From Streptomyces violaceusniger Tu 4113 (GTDB taxonomy: Bacteria; Actinomycetota; Actinomycetes; Streptomycetales; Streptomycetaceae): a stretch of DNA of 64,000 bases. A program made the translations under genes and the position numbers. Where the stretch lies: contig NC_015952.1 in assembly GCF_000147815.2 (NCBI RefSeq), positions 124,001 to 188,000 of the forward strand. The letters are read 5' to 3'. This document shows positions 49,214 through 57,518 of the stretch, in pieces. The number at the start of each line of letters is the position of its first letter. Within the stretch, counting starts at the first letter, position 1. A model generated the notes under the pieces. That model did no database searches. It had not been told where the DNA came from and worked only from the letters and a program-made list of their open reading frames with translations.

Positions 49214-50350
49214 TCAGGCGGGCTTGCGGGTGGCGGGAACCGGGTGCCGGCGGGCGAGTTCGTGGCGGTGGTAGTGGGCGAAGAACTGGTTGAGCAGGTC
49301 GTCGTCCATCGGGTACTGGGTGCGCGCGGGTTGCAGGAGCGCGGCGTGGGCGTGGTCGCGGCGGAAGCGGTGCTCGTGGTTGAGGTAGTCGGCGTAGAAC
49401 TCGCGGAAGAGTTCGGCAAGGTGCAGGTCGGCCGGGTGAAGGAGAGCCGGATCGTCCACGAGTTCCCAGGCGGCGATGCCCAGTTGCGTGAAGATGGCCC
49501 GCAGGGTGGCCCCGACAGTGGGCGGGGTCGGGTTGCTCAGGTGGAAGACGCGGTGCGGCGTGCTGGCGTGAGCGATCTCCACCAGCTCGCGGGCGACATG
49601 ATCGACGGGCACGAGGTTGAGGGGCAGATCACCGCGGGCCAGAAGCCGGATGGGGTGACGGCCGCCGTCCAGGCGGTGGCGCAGGCTCTGGTGGAGGGCG
49701 ATGCGCCGCATCAGCCCGTAGACGCCGGTGTAGGGGCCGCCGCAGGCGTAGGTGGCGTGGTGGCCGATGATCGCGGTGGGCCGGTAGATGCGGGTGGGCA
49801 GCGGCGCGTTCCACACGATCCGCTCCGCGGCGATCTTGCTGGCCTCGTAGAACTCGCGCGGGACCGCATCGGTGATGGGCTGCTCGGGTATCTCCCCGGT
49901 TCGGCTGCCAGCGACGTAGGCGGTGGAGACGTAATGGAGGGCTTCGGCCTTCATCTGTGTGGCCAGGTCGACGATGCGGCGGGTCCCGGCGGTGTTGGTG
50001 GCGAACAGTCGGCGCCGATTAGCGTGGCCGAAGCCGATCAGCGCGCCCACGTGCCAGAACCAGGTGGGGTAGGGGCTGGCCACCTGGATGGAGTCGAGGC
50101 CGAGTCCGGGCAGAGTGAGGTCGGCGCTGACGGCCTTGGCCTTGCGCAGGGCCCGCTGGGTGGTGAGGGCATCCGTGCGGTACGCCTTGGCCGCTTCGCT
50201 CAGCGCGGCCGTCAGGCGCTTTTGAGGGTCGCTGTCGGCCGGCCGTACCAGGCAGATCAGGTCGTCGGCGCTGGTGCGGGCGGCGAGCTGGAGGACGAGG
50301 GCGGCGCCGAGCAGGCCGGTGGCGCCGGTGATCACGTGGGTTCGTTTCAT
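49214..50350 (-). CDS. thioester-reductase-like extended SDR
   Basis: A 378-residue protein. THVITGATGLLGAALVLQLA is the NADPH-binding T-G-x-x-G-x-x-G motif, LHYVSTAYVAGSR holds the catalytic S/T region, and EFYEASKIAAERIVW the Y-x-x-x-K pair, as in NAD_binding_4 thioester/fatty-acyl reductases. Such domains release acyl-ACP or acyl-CoA as an aldehyde or alcohol. The C-terminal 100 residues match the substrate-domain pattern (LHLAELFREFYADYLNHEHR). It would be the offloading enzyme of the operon. Its ATG overlaps the second frame of the ketosynthase remnant upstream. Confidence 0.7.
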   Translation of the reverse strand: MKRTHVITGATGLLGAALVLQLAARTSADDLICLVRPADSDPQKRLTAALSEAAKAYRTDALTTQRALRKAKAVSADLTLPGLGLDSIQVASPYPTWFWHVGALIGFGHANRRRLFATNTAGTRRIVDLATQMKAEALHYVSTAYVAGSRTGEIPEQPITDAVPREFYEASKIAAERIVWNAPLPTRIYRPTAIIGHHATYACGGPYTGVYGLMRRIALHQSLRHRLDGGRHPIRLLARGDLPLNLVPVDHVARELVEIAHASTPHRVFHLSNPTPPTVGATLRAIFTQLGIAAWELVDDPALLHPADLHLAELFREFYADYLNHEHRFRRDHAHAALLQPARTQYPMDDDLLNQFFAHYHRHELARRHPVPATRKPA

Positions 50351-50687
50351 GGAAGTGGCCTCGTGGGGTGGGCGGGGCGGAAGGCCAGGGCGGCGTTGTG
50401 GCCGCCGAAGCCCAGGGAGGTGGTGATGGCCAGCTTGATGTGCTGTTTGCGCGGCTGGCCGGTGACGAAGTGCCGGTGCCGTGGGCGTTGACGTGGTCGA
50501 CGTCGCCGGGTGCGGCGTCGGCCTGGTCGGGGACGCGGCAGGCGAAGTCCACGGGCAGGCCGGACAGCAGGGAAACGTACGCCGCCATGGGGACGGCGGT
50601 GCACACGCGCTCCCAGGTGGCCTTGACGCCGATCCCGGCCGGGGTGACCAGGCCGAGACCGGTGACGAGGATCGGTGTGGCGGCCAT
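50347..50687 (-). pseudogene. ketosynthase remnant with two internal deletions
   Basis: The ATG at 50687 opens a genuine ketosynthase N-terminus (ATPILVTGLGLVTPAGIGVK, to LPVDFACRVPD). It then jumps directly to GDVDHVNAHGTGT, the active-site histidine block normally about 250 residues later. The frame shifts there, and the other frame supplies the KAS C-terminus (VTGQPRKQHIKLAITTSLGF, GGHNAALAFR), ending in an ATGA overlap with the reductase gene. The catalytic cysteine is missing, so it cannot condense. The preserved overlap shows the operon formerly had another full KAS. Confidence 0.75.
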
Positions 50688-50689
50688 GG

Positions 50690-51538
50690 TCAGCTCACGA
50701 ACGGAGAGGGCGGCTTGGGGATACCGGCCAGGCCGCCTTCGGAGATGGTCAGTCCGCCGTCCAGGGCCATGGCGTGGCCGGTCATGAAGCTGCTGGCTGG
50801 GCTGGCGAGGTAGAGGGCGGCGTACGCGCATTCCTGGGGGGTGGCCCACCGGCCGAGGGGCACGTGGGCCATGAGCCAGTCGCTGATGGCGGAGACGTTC
50901 TTGACCGCGGCGGTCATGTCGGTTGCGACCCAGCCGGGGCACAGGGCGTTGACGCGGATGCCGGTGCGGGCCCATCCGACGGCCAGGGACCGGGTCAGGG
51001 CGAGTTGCGCGGCCTTGGTGGCGGCGTAGGCGTCCATGCCGGGGCATCCGGACACGGCCGCGGCGGAGGACATGATGACCAAGCTGGCGTTGTCGGAGCG
51101 CTCCAGGTGCGGATGGGCGGCGCGGGCGAGGGCGGCCGTGGCGTTGAGGTTGACCGACACCACGTGTTCGAAGTCCCGCTGCCGGGTCTTGTGCAGGGGG
51201 GCGAGGATGGGGTTTCCGTCGTCGTCCTGCGGCAGGGTGCCGGCGTTGTGGACGATGATGTCGAGGCCGCCGAGGGCGGCGGCGGCTTCGTTGACGGTCT
51301 GTTCGGCCGCCCCTCGATCGGCGAGGTCGGCCCCGATCAGGACCCGCTTGGGGTTGTGGCCGTTCAACAGGTCGCTGGTGGGCTTGAGGGCCTGGGTGGT
51401 GCGGGCGGACAGGGCCAACTCTGCTCCGGCTTCGGCGAAGGTGGCGGCGATGGCTTGTCCGATGCCGCGGGACGCACCGGTGATCAGCGCGCGTAGACCA
51501 TCGAGGCGGAAAGGGGCGGGCAGGTCGGTCACAGGCAT
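50690..51538 (-). CDS. short-chain dehydrogenase/reductase (ketoreductase-like)
   Basis: A 282-residue classical SDR from an ATG with AAGGAG eight bases upstream. ALITGASRGIGQAI binds NAD(P), DIIVHNAGT is the N-N-A-G motif, IMSSAA supplies the catalytic serine, and DAYAATKAAQLALTR the Y171/K175 pair. It matches FabG-type beta-ketoacyl reductases in length and motifs. Overlaps the acyl-CoA oxidase-like gene by ten bases. Confidence 0.85.
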   Translation of the reverse strand: MPVTDLPAPFRLDGLRALITGASRGIGQAIAATFAEAGAELALSARTTQALKPTSDLLNGHNPKRVLIGADLADRGAAEQTVNEAAAALGGLDIIVHNAGTLPQDDDGNPILAPLHKTRQRDFEHVVSVNLNATAALARAAHPHLERSDNASLVIMSSAAAVSGCPGMDAYAATKAAQLALTRSLAVGWARTGIRVNALCPGWVATDMTAAVKNVSAISDWLMAHVPLGRWATPQECAYAALYLASPASSFMTGHAMALDGGLTISEGGLAGIPKPPSPFVS

Positions 51539-53328
51539 GGGGAGGTCTCCTTGAAAGTCCATCCGGTGAGGCGTTCGGCGTAGTCGGGGTAGGTGATGGG
51601 AGCCGCGGTCCGGGCCGCGGGCACGGTGAAGGAAGCGATGAGGACGGGCAAGTGGGCGGCGACCGCGTTGAGGGCGCCGATGTGCCTCTCGGGCAACACC
51701 TTGGCCTCGCTGGAGGGGATGAGGCGGTGCGCGAGCAGGAAGCCCAGGTGACGGGTGAGATACGTGGTCTCGGCCAGGTGAGCGACAGCCTGTACCGCTG
51801 CGGCAAGGTCCGTATCGAGCGGGAGGGAAGCCTGTACGGCCTGATCGACCGCGGCCAGCATCAGGCAGTCCGCGCGGGCTTCGGCCAGCTCGACCAGCGC
51901 AGGCAGGTGCGGGTTGTAGACGGCGAAGGCCGCGGGCTTCTCGGAGCTGATATTCCTGGCCCCCACTGCACGTCGGACGGCACGGCGCAGGAGGTGTTCG
52001 CGGGCTCGGGCCCGGCCGAGGGTGCCAGTGCCGTCGGGGAAGCTGTCGGAGGCCAGGAGGTCTTTCCCGGCTTCCAGGAGGATGGACACCTTGTCGCCGG
52101 TGGCCGCTTCCACCACCTGGGCCATGCCCTCGTAGGCGGTGAGCTGGTTGGTGGCCAGCGTGCCGTGCGCACCCAGGCGTGGGCGCAGGCGGGCGACGGC
52201 GGCTTCGGCAAGGTCGCGGGCGCGGGCCTTGAGCAGGGCCAGGTCGCGGTGCGCGGCGACCCAGGGTGCCCAGGTGACGGCCGCCGGGACGGCACTGTCA
52301 TGTGGTTGGGCGTGCAGGGTGCGGGCGCGGCGGGCGAGCAGGCCCGCGGTGATCGTGTCCAGCACGCTGGCGGCCAGGGCGTGCTGCTGGAGGGAGTAGT
52401 CGGCGACGGTGGCCCCGGGGTGGGGCATGCCCTGGGTGGGGCGGTGGGCCATGGCGTGGTGGGTGATGGTGCAGGCGGCGCGGGCGGCGGCGGCGAGCGC
52501 TTCCGTGGTGCCGGCGGCGATCGTCAGGGCTGACCGCCAGGAGCGCACCAGGCGGGCTCCGGGATCGTGGGCGTCATGGAAGCTGCCGTCGCGGTCAATG
52601 CGCGCTCCCCCGGCCAGCCATGCCCCGTAGGGGATGGTGTGCTGCTCGAAGCGGACGGTGGCGTAGTCCAGCGGCAGAAGGGTGACGTCGCCGACGGTCC
52701 GGATGTGCAGGGTCGGCGGGGTGTGGTGCTCTTCGCGGACGCGGATCGCGAAAGGGTAGACGCCGCGGGGCTGGCCGTCCACGATGAGCTGGGCGTAGAC
52801 CACGGCGGCGCTGGCCTGCCCCGGCAGCGCGACGTTACCCATGATCTTGACGTGGTCCGGGTGCGGGGTGTGGAGGGTGAACGTCCGCTCGGCCTGGTTG
52901 TAGCGGGCCTCGGTGCCCGGGTTGATGTGGCTGCACCCGTGCCCGAGTTCGGTCGTCAGCACCGCGCCGTGGCGGCGGCCGGAGTCGATCTCGCCGATCA
53001 GCTCCTGGAGGTAGTCGCTCGGCTCCCCCAGGTCGAGCATCGGGCCCATGCACGCGATGGCCGTGGTCAACAGGGCGATATACAGGGGCGGGTCGACCTG
53101 CGCCGCCCAGCCCATCGCGGTCAGCAGCGTGGGCGCATCCGCGTTGAGCGCGCTCGGGCCGCCCAGCTCCTGAAGGAGCAGCCGCAGGCGAGCGTAGGTG
53201 CGGTGGTGATGGTCGACGGCGCCGGTGTGCGGCTGGAAGACGTCCTTGGCCAGCAGGGCGTCCAGACGCTCCAGCGTGCTGTCCGATGTGGTCCCCGCAA
53301 CGGCGGCCAGGTCGCGCTCTGCCGTCAT
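51529..53328 (-). CDS. acyl-CoA oxidase/dehydrogenase-like flavoprotein
   Basis: A 599-residue protein of acyl-CoA oxidase length. LTTELGHGCSHINPGTEARY resembles the flavin-contact L-T-E-x-G-H-G-S-x(n)-T-x-A-x-Y block of acyl-CoA oxidases, with HPDHVKIMGNVALPGQASAA as the following beta-domain. A helical C-terminal half ends with an E-A-x-x-x-D region (DKVSILLEAGKDLLAS). It would introduce a 2,3-double bond into an acyl thioester. Such enzymes occur in avenolide-type signal biosynthesis. Upstream overlap with the AfsA-like gene is four bases. Confidence 0.75.
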   Translation of the reverse strand: MTAERDLAAVAGTTSDSTLERLDALLAKDVFQPHTGAVDHHHRTYARLRLLLQELGGPSALNADAPTLLTAMGWAAQVDPPLYIALLTTAIACMGPMLDLGEPSDYLQELIGEIDSGRRHGAVLTTELGHGCSHINPGTEARYNQAERTFTLHTPHPDHVKIMGNVALPGQASAAVVYAQLIVDGQPRGVYPFAIRVREEHHTPPTLHIRTVGDVTLLPLDYATVRFEQHTIPYGAWLAGGARIDRDGSFHDAHDPGARLVRSWRSALTIAAGTTEALAAAARAACTITHHAMAHRPTQGMPHPGATVADYSLQQHALAASVLDTITAGLLARRARTLHAQPHDSAVPAAVTWAPWVAAHRDLALLKARARDLAEAAVARLRPRLGAHGTLATNQLTAYEGMAQVVEAATGDKVSILLEAGKDLLASDSFPDGTGTLGRARAREHLLRRAVRRAVGARNISSEKPAAFAVYNPHLPALVELAEARADCLMLAAVDQAVQASLPLDTDLAAAVQAVAHLAETTYLTRHLGFLLAHRLIPSSEAKVLPERHIGALNAVAAHLPVLIASFTVPAARTAAPITYPDYAERLTGWTFKETSPCL

Positions 53329-54068
53329 GCCGACTCCCCCGGGATGCCGCTGGCGTCTGCCAGCGTGGCGAGGGCCTGGGAGTGCTCAACGGCGAAGATG
53401 CAGGTCCGGTCGAAGGCGTGCAGGCGCAGCCCCAGGCGCGAGCAGACGCGGCCGTTTTGCGTGACGGTGACCGTCGAGCGCAGCGGGATGCGCTCCTTTT
53501 GGGGCTCTCCGTCGATCTCCAGGGTGCCGGTGAGGGTGGCGGGCAGCGGGAAGACGAACCGGCGGAAGTCGAAGTCGCAGGCGTGCATGACCGCGTACCG
53601 GGGCGGCTGGCCGGGCAGGGGCTCGGTGAGCTGGGCCGCGGCCCAGGTGACGATCTGGGTGGCGGCCTCGATCAGCAGCAGGCCGGGAACGTGCTGCTGA
53701 TCGGCCGAGTGGTCGCGCAGCATCTCCGTGTCGTTGGGCACCACGAGCTGCGCACGGAAGGCGTTTCCGTCCACCGCGGCGTCGCCGATGACGACATTGT
53801 CCACGCAGTGCTTGAGGACGTGCCGTCGGGGCACCGCAAGGGGCGGCTCGCCCTCGAAGGTGACGTCGATCTCCTTGCCCAGGATCATGCGCAGGTCATG
53901 CCACGAGACGGGGTCGATGCCGAGGCCGGGGCGCACGATCAGGGGGACGGGCGGCTGCTCGGTGCGCAGGCGCGTCAGGAGCTGGTCTTGTGTGACGAAC
54001 TGCGGGTGGACGGTCGCCCGGTGGAAGGACTCTCCGATGAGCCAGAGGGATTGCGGGTCGCTCGGCAT
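53325..54068 (-). CDS. AfsA-like hotdog-fold protein
   Basis: A 247-residue protein with two hotdog-like halves. The conserved AfsA/ScbA block is clear: HVLKHCVDNVVIGDAAVDG, then LVVPNDTEMLRDHSADQQHV and PGLLLIEAATQIVTWAAA. DFDFRRFVFPLPATLTGTLE follows. AfsA-family proteins join a beta-ketoacyl chain to a glycerol-type C3 unit in gamma-butyrolactone and related signal biosynthesis, while some act as dehydratases. At 247 residues it is a little shorter than AfsA (about 300). It strongly suggests that the operon makes a diffusible lipid. Confidence 0.75.
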   Translation of the reverse strand: MPSDPQSLWLIGESFHRATVHPQFVTQDQLLTRLRTEQPPVPLIVRPGLGIDPVSWHDLRMILGKEIDVTFEGEPPLAVPRRHVLKHCVDNVVIGDAAVDGNAFRAQLVVPNDTEMLRDHSADQQHVPGLLLIEAATQIVTWAAAQLTEPLPGQPPRYAVMHACDFDFRRFVFPLPATLTGTLEIDGEPQKERIPLRSTVTVTQNGRVCSRLGLRLHAFDRTCIFAVEHSQALATLADASGIPGESA

Positions 54069-54083
54069 AGGGGTGGTGGCCTT

Positions 54084-54518
54084 TCAGTGGGTGCGGACGG
54101 CGGAAGAGGAGCCCCAGGTCAAAAGGGCGTGACCCCAGGTGAAGCCAGCGCCGAAGCTGGCGATGAGGATGCGGTCCCCGCACGAGAAGCGGCCCTCACT
54201 CGCGTACTTGGACAGGGCGTAGGGGATGCAGGCCGCGCCGATGTTGCCGATGTCCTCGCCCACGACGACCAGCCGTCTCGGCTCGATGCCGAACTCTCCG
54301 GCCACCTGCCGCAGCAGAAGCGGGTTGGGCTGGGCACCTTGGGCCAGGTCGGATGCCGCCTCGTGTGGTGCGGCGATGCGGCGGGACTTCACGCCGGTGC
54401 GGCTGTGAATCCACTCGGCACTGACTCCGGCATCGCGGGAAACCTGCTCGTTGCTGCGCCGTTCGGCGGGCAGGTACGAGCCGCACCCGAGCACGCCGAT
54501 AGGAGCCTTGTGCTCCAC
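54084..54518 (-). pseudogene. KAS III copy with in-frame internal deletion
   Basis: A 144-residue frame almost identical at both ends to the full KAS III gene upstream (PIGVLGCGSYLPAERRSNEQ; NIGAACIPYALSKYASEGRF). It lacks about 190 central residues: EAASDLAQGA joins directly to QPNPLLLRQVAGEFG. The catalytic cysteine and histidine are lost; only the asparagine region remains. The frame, start and stop are intact, so a short protein could still be made. The terminal parts have diverged enough to show the duplication is old. Confidence 0.75.
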
Positions 54519-54554
54519 GTTTCCTCCCTTGAGGAGCCCTGTGAGCAGGGGTTT

Positions 54555-55553
54555 TCAGAGCATGCAGACGGCGGAAGAGGTGTTCCAGGTCAGGAGGGTG
54601 CTGCCCCAGGTGAAGCCGGCGCCGAAGCCTGCGATGAGGACGAGATCGCCCTGCGCAAAGCGGCCCTGGCTGGCGCCCTGGGTCAGGGCATAGGGGATGC
54701 AAGCGGCGCCGATGTTGCCGACGTCCTCGCCGATGACGACCAGGCGCGTCGCGGGGATGCCGACCTTCTCGGCGACCTGCCGCAGCAGCAGAGGGTTGGG
54801 CTGGTGCGTGACAAAGTGGTCGACGTCGCCCATGGTGATGCGGTGCTGCTTGAGCGCGTCGTCGATGATTCCGGGAAGGTTGTTGACGACGAAGTCCCGG
54901 ACGATCCGGCCCTTCATGTGGATGGTGTGGTCACCGTCGGGCTGGCGGGACCCTCCGCCGGGGATGCCGACGACGTCGGCGAGCCCACCGTCAGAGCCCA
55001 GCGTGAACGGGCCGAAGCCGTAGGGGGCGGGCACCGGGCCCAGGATCGTTGCTGCTGCCCCGTCCCCGAACAGAGACGCGGTCGCGCGGTCGGCCGGGTT
55101 GATGAACTTGGAGTACGCCTCCACGCCGATCACCGCGGCGTAGCCGATGCTGGGGTCTTGGCGTAGCCAGTCGTGGGCGACACGGGCAGCGAACAGCCAG
55201 CCGGAGCAGGCGGCGGCGACGTCCAGCGCGACCGCGCGGGTGGCTTTGATGGCGTGCTGGACCCGGCACGCGGTGGAGGGTCCCAGGTCATCCGGGGTGG
55301 AGGTGGCCAAGATGATCAACCCGAGTTGGTCGGCTTCGATCTCGGCGGCGGCGAGTGCGGAGCGCAGCGCGCCCAACGCGAGATCGGAGGCGGCCTCGTC
55401 CTCGGCGGCGGCCCAGCGGGACTTCACGCCGGTGTGGCTGTGAATCCACTCGGCGCTGACTCCGGCTTGGCGGGCGACCTGCTCGTTGCTGCGTCGTTCA
55501 GCCGGTAAGTACGAGCCGCACCCGAGCACGCCGATAGGAGCCTTGCGCTCCAT
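54555..55553 (-). CDS. fabH: beta-ketoacyl-ACP synthase III (KAS III)
   Basis: A 332-residue complete KAS III. The catalytic triad is C116 in DVAAACSGWLFA, H250 in HFVTHQPNP and N280 in GEDVGNIGAACIP; SLFGDGAAATIL is the family loop. It starts chains by condensing acyl-CoA with malonyl-ACP, so it would be the first enzyme of the operon. It is also the first gene transcribed; the promoter lies in 55554-55864 next to the palindrome at 55657. Confidence 0.85.
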   Translation of the reverse strand: MERKAPIGVLGCGSYLPAERRSNEQVARQAGVSAEWIHSHTGVKSRWAAAEDEAASDLALGALRSALAAAEIEADQLGLIILATSTPDDLGPSTACRVQHAIKATRAVALDVAAACSGWLFAARVAHDWLRQDPSIGYAAVIGVEAYSKFINPADRATASLFGDGAAATILGPVPAPYGFGPFTLGSDGGLADVVGIPGGGSRQPDGDHTIHMKGRIVRDFVVNNLPGIIDDALKQHRITMGDVDHFVTHQPNPLLLRQVAEKVGIPATRLVVIGEDVGNIGAACIPYALTQGASQGRFAQGDLVLIAGFGAGFTWGSTLLTWNTSSAVCML

Positions 55554-55864
55554 GTCGCCTCCCCTTATCGAGGGCCCCCGCGCAGCGGCGTGCGGGACCC
55601 TCTCCCCGCATCACGCAACGCCGCGCAGTGGCCCTGGAATTGTCGATTCCGTGTGGTGCGGCGATACGCCGCATCAGAAGGCCGTATGAAGCACGGCCGG
55701 GCAGCCACTAAGGCAAGCGGTTGCGACCACGAACGGGGAAGACGCTTTTCATGATCCAAGTGTGAACACGTTGAAAACTGCCGTTCTGGCTTCGTCCGGC
55801 ACTGCTTGCGGTATACACCTGGAGGGGACACCGGCAACCTGGGCCCCAGGGGAGGGGACTCATC
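55554..55864. other. divergent promoter region between lipid operon and regulator
   Basis: About 310 bases with no gene. It holds the perfect palindrome at 55657-55673, the promoters in both directions, and a CTGGGCCCCAGG near-palindrome just before the regulator start. Confidence 0.5.
55657..55673. promoter_or_regulatory. perfect 7-3-7 palindrome (operator candidate)
   Basis: TGCGGCG-ATA-CGCCGCA lies about 105 bases upstream of the KAS III start and 190 bases upstream of the regulator, where an operator for the divergent lipid operon would be expected. Confidence 0.5.
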
Positions 55865-57232
55865 ATGGGCCGGGCAGGACGCAACGAGCGCTTAGCAGCC
55901 CTCCTGGCCGAGGCGCAGTGGAACTCCGCAGAGCTGGCACGCGCGATCGTCGCCTTGGGGAGAGCGCAAGGGCTCACGATCTCCTACGACCGCACCGCCC
56001 CGGCGCACTGGCTCACCGGCACCCGCCCGCGGCCCCCCACCCCGCAGCTCGCGGCCGAGGCGTTCACCAAACGCCTCAAACGCCTCGTCACGGTCTCGGA
56101 CACAGGGCTCGCGAACGAGCAACCCCTGACCGCGCAGCTTCTCTCCGCCAGCCCTCCAGAGGCGAACCCCCTGGAAACGGTGAAAGAACTGGTCACCCTG
56201 TGCCGCACCGCACTCGACCCCACCCAGGGGCCTGTCCTAGCCCGCCGCCCGTACGCCGGACCGCTTCCCCGCGCAGCCTCGTGGACGGCACCTGCCTCGC
56301 CGCCCCCAACCCCCACCAGCCACGCTGGTTCCCTGGTCCTGGGCGACCTCACCCACACCCTGTCGAGCCTGTGGACCCGCAACGGCGGAGGCCAGACACA
56401 GCCCCTGGTACTCAGCTTCCTCGCTCACGCCATCCGGCCCGAATACCTCGGCGAGCAACCCGACCTGCTGGCCGGATACGCACAGTTCGCCCACCTGGCC
56501 GCCGTCACGTGCATCGACTGCGGACAGCACGGCATGGCCCAGCGTTTCTTCCACACCGCGCTGCACCTCAGCCGCCACTCCGGCCGCCGCGATCTGGGCG
56601 CTGTCACCCTGCGCACCATGTCCGCCCACGCCCTGCGTCTCAACTACACCGAACAGGCCGCCGAGCTGGCACAGCAGGCTGTAGACCTCGACGCCCGCCA
56701 GACCTCCGGCGCTCTCCGTTCCTTCGTCCTCGCCCAGCGGGCCGTGGTCTTGGCCGCCGGCGGGCAATCAGCCGAAGCCGTCCGGGACGTGAAGCTGATG
56801 CTCCACGCCTGGGACGACGACAGCAGCAGCAAACCACGACCAGGACCGTTCACCACCTACCCCCGCTCGGGCCTGGACTTCCAGCGCTCCCAGGTGTGGC
56901 GCTTCCTCGGCGAGAAGGACCGTGCTGAACAGGCGCTCCACGACGCTCTCCGGATGCGGGCCCCGGTGCAGCGGCGCCCCTTCGCGCTCCTGCACGCGTC
57001 CCTGGCGGAACTGGCCTGCGAGAAGGGCCGCATCGACGTGGCGTGCCGCCACTGGGCTACGTTTCTCGACTACTACCCGTACGTCTGGTCAGCGGCCCTG
57101 GAACAGGCTCTGAACAGGATGCATTCGAGCCTGGCTCCATACGCTGAGCATGATCGAGCATCCCGGCTTCTGACGAGAGCAGCGTCTCTTGGTGACGCCG
57201 CACGAGAGCAACGACGAGTGGATCTTCCATGA
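55865..57232 (+). CDS. TPR-containing transcriptional regulator
   Basis: A 455-residue protein. The first 70 residues include an HTH-like region (ERLAALLAEAQWNSAELARA, then WLTGTRPRPPTPQLAAEAFT). About 300 residues of TPR-like helices follow (QHGMAQRFFHTALHLSRHSG; EKDRAEQALHDALRMRAPVQ). This architecture is common for Streptomyces regulators next to terpene or signal-biosynthesis genes. It is divergent from the lipid operon, so it probably controls it through the 55657-55673 palindrome. Confidence 0.7.
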   Translation: MGRAGRNERLAALLAEAQWNSAELARAIVALGRAQGLTISYDRTAPAHWLTGTRPRPPTPQLAAEAFTKRLKRLVTVSDTGLANEQPLTAQLLSASPPEANPLETVKELVTLCRTALDPTQGPVLARRPYAGPLPRAASWTAPASPPPTPTSHAGSLVLGDLTHTLSSLWTRNGGGQTQPLVLSFLAHAIRPEYLGEQPDLLAGYAQFAHLAAVTCIDCGQHGMAQRFFHTALHLSRHSGRRDLGAVTLRTMSAHALRLNYTEQAAELAQQAVDLDARQTSGALRSFVLAQRAVVLAAGGQSAEAVRDVKLMLHAWDDDSSSKPRPGPFTTYPRSGLDFQRSQVWRFLGEKDRAEQALHDALRMRAPVQRRPFALLHASLAELACEKGRIDVACRHWATFLDYYPYVWSAALEQALNRMHSSLAPYAEHDRASRLLTRAASLGDAAREQRRVDLP

Positions 57233-57466
57233 CCCTTTGTACCAAGATGCACACATAAGTCCAACTAGCTAAAAAGATCACGTAATGCGGGCAGGTCCGA
57301 CCGCACGCCCAAGGCGGACCTTGGCGACCCCGCTCGGGCTGACCGCCTGGACCACCACGGCAATCTGCCTGCACATAACGATCACAGCGCTGAGCCCGGA
57401 ATGCCCACCCCACCGCATTACGCCGATCAGAGTGTTCTCATCCTGTCAACCAGGCACCCTGAAGAA

Positions 57467-57491
57467 CCCGACGTACTACTAGTATGTCGGG
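57467..57491. promoter_or_regulatory. 25-bp palindrome upstream of parA (operator/centromere candidate)
   Basis: CCCGACGTACTA (57467-57478), C, TAGTATGTCGGG (57480-57491) are complementary at 11 of 12 positions. It lies 27 bases before the parA start. In plasmid partition loci such sites serve as the centromere or as the operator for autoregulation. Confidence 0.55.
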
Positions 57492-57518
57492 CCATCCCGT
57501 CCGGCTAGGGTGCAACTC

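Noticed and set aside
53286..55166. A 626-codon rightward frame opposite the KAS III genes
   Set aside because: Antisense shadow; its apparent internal duplication simply reflects the duplicated KAS III on the other strand.
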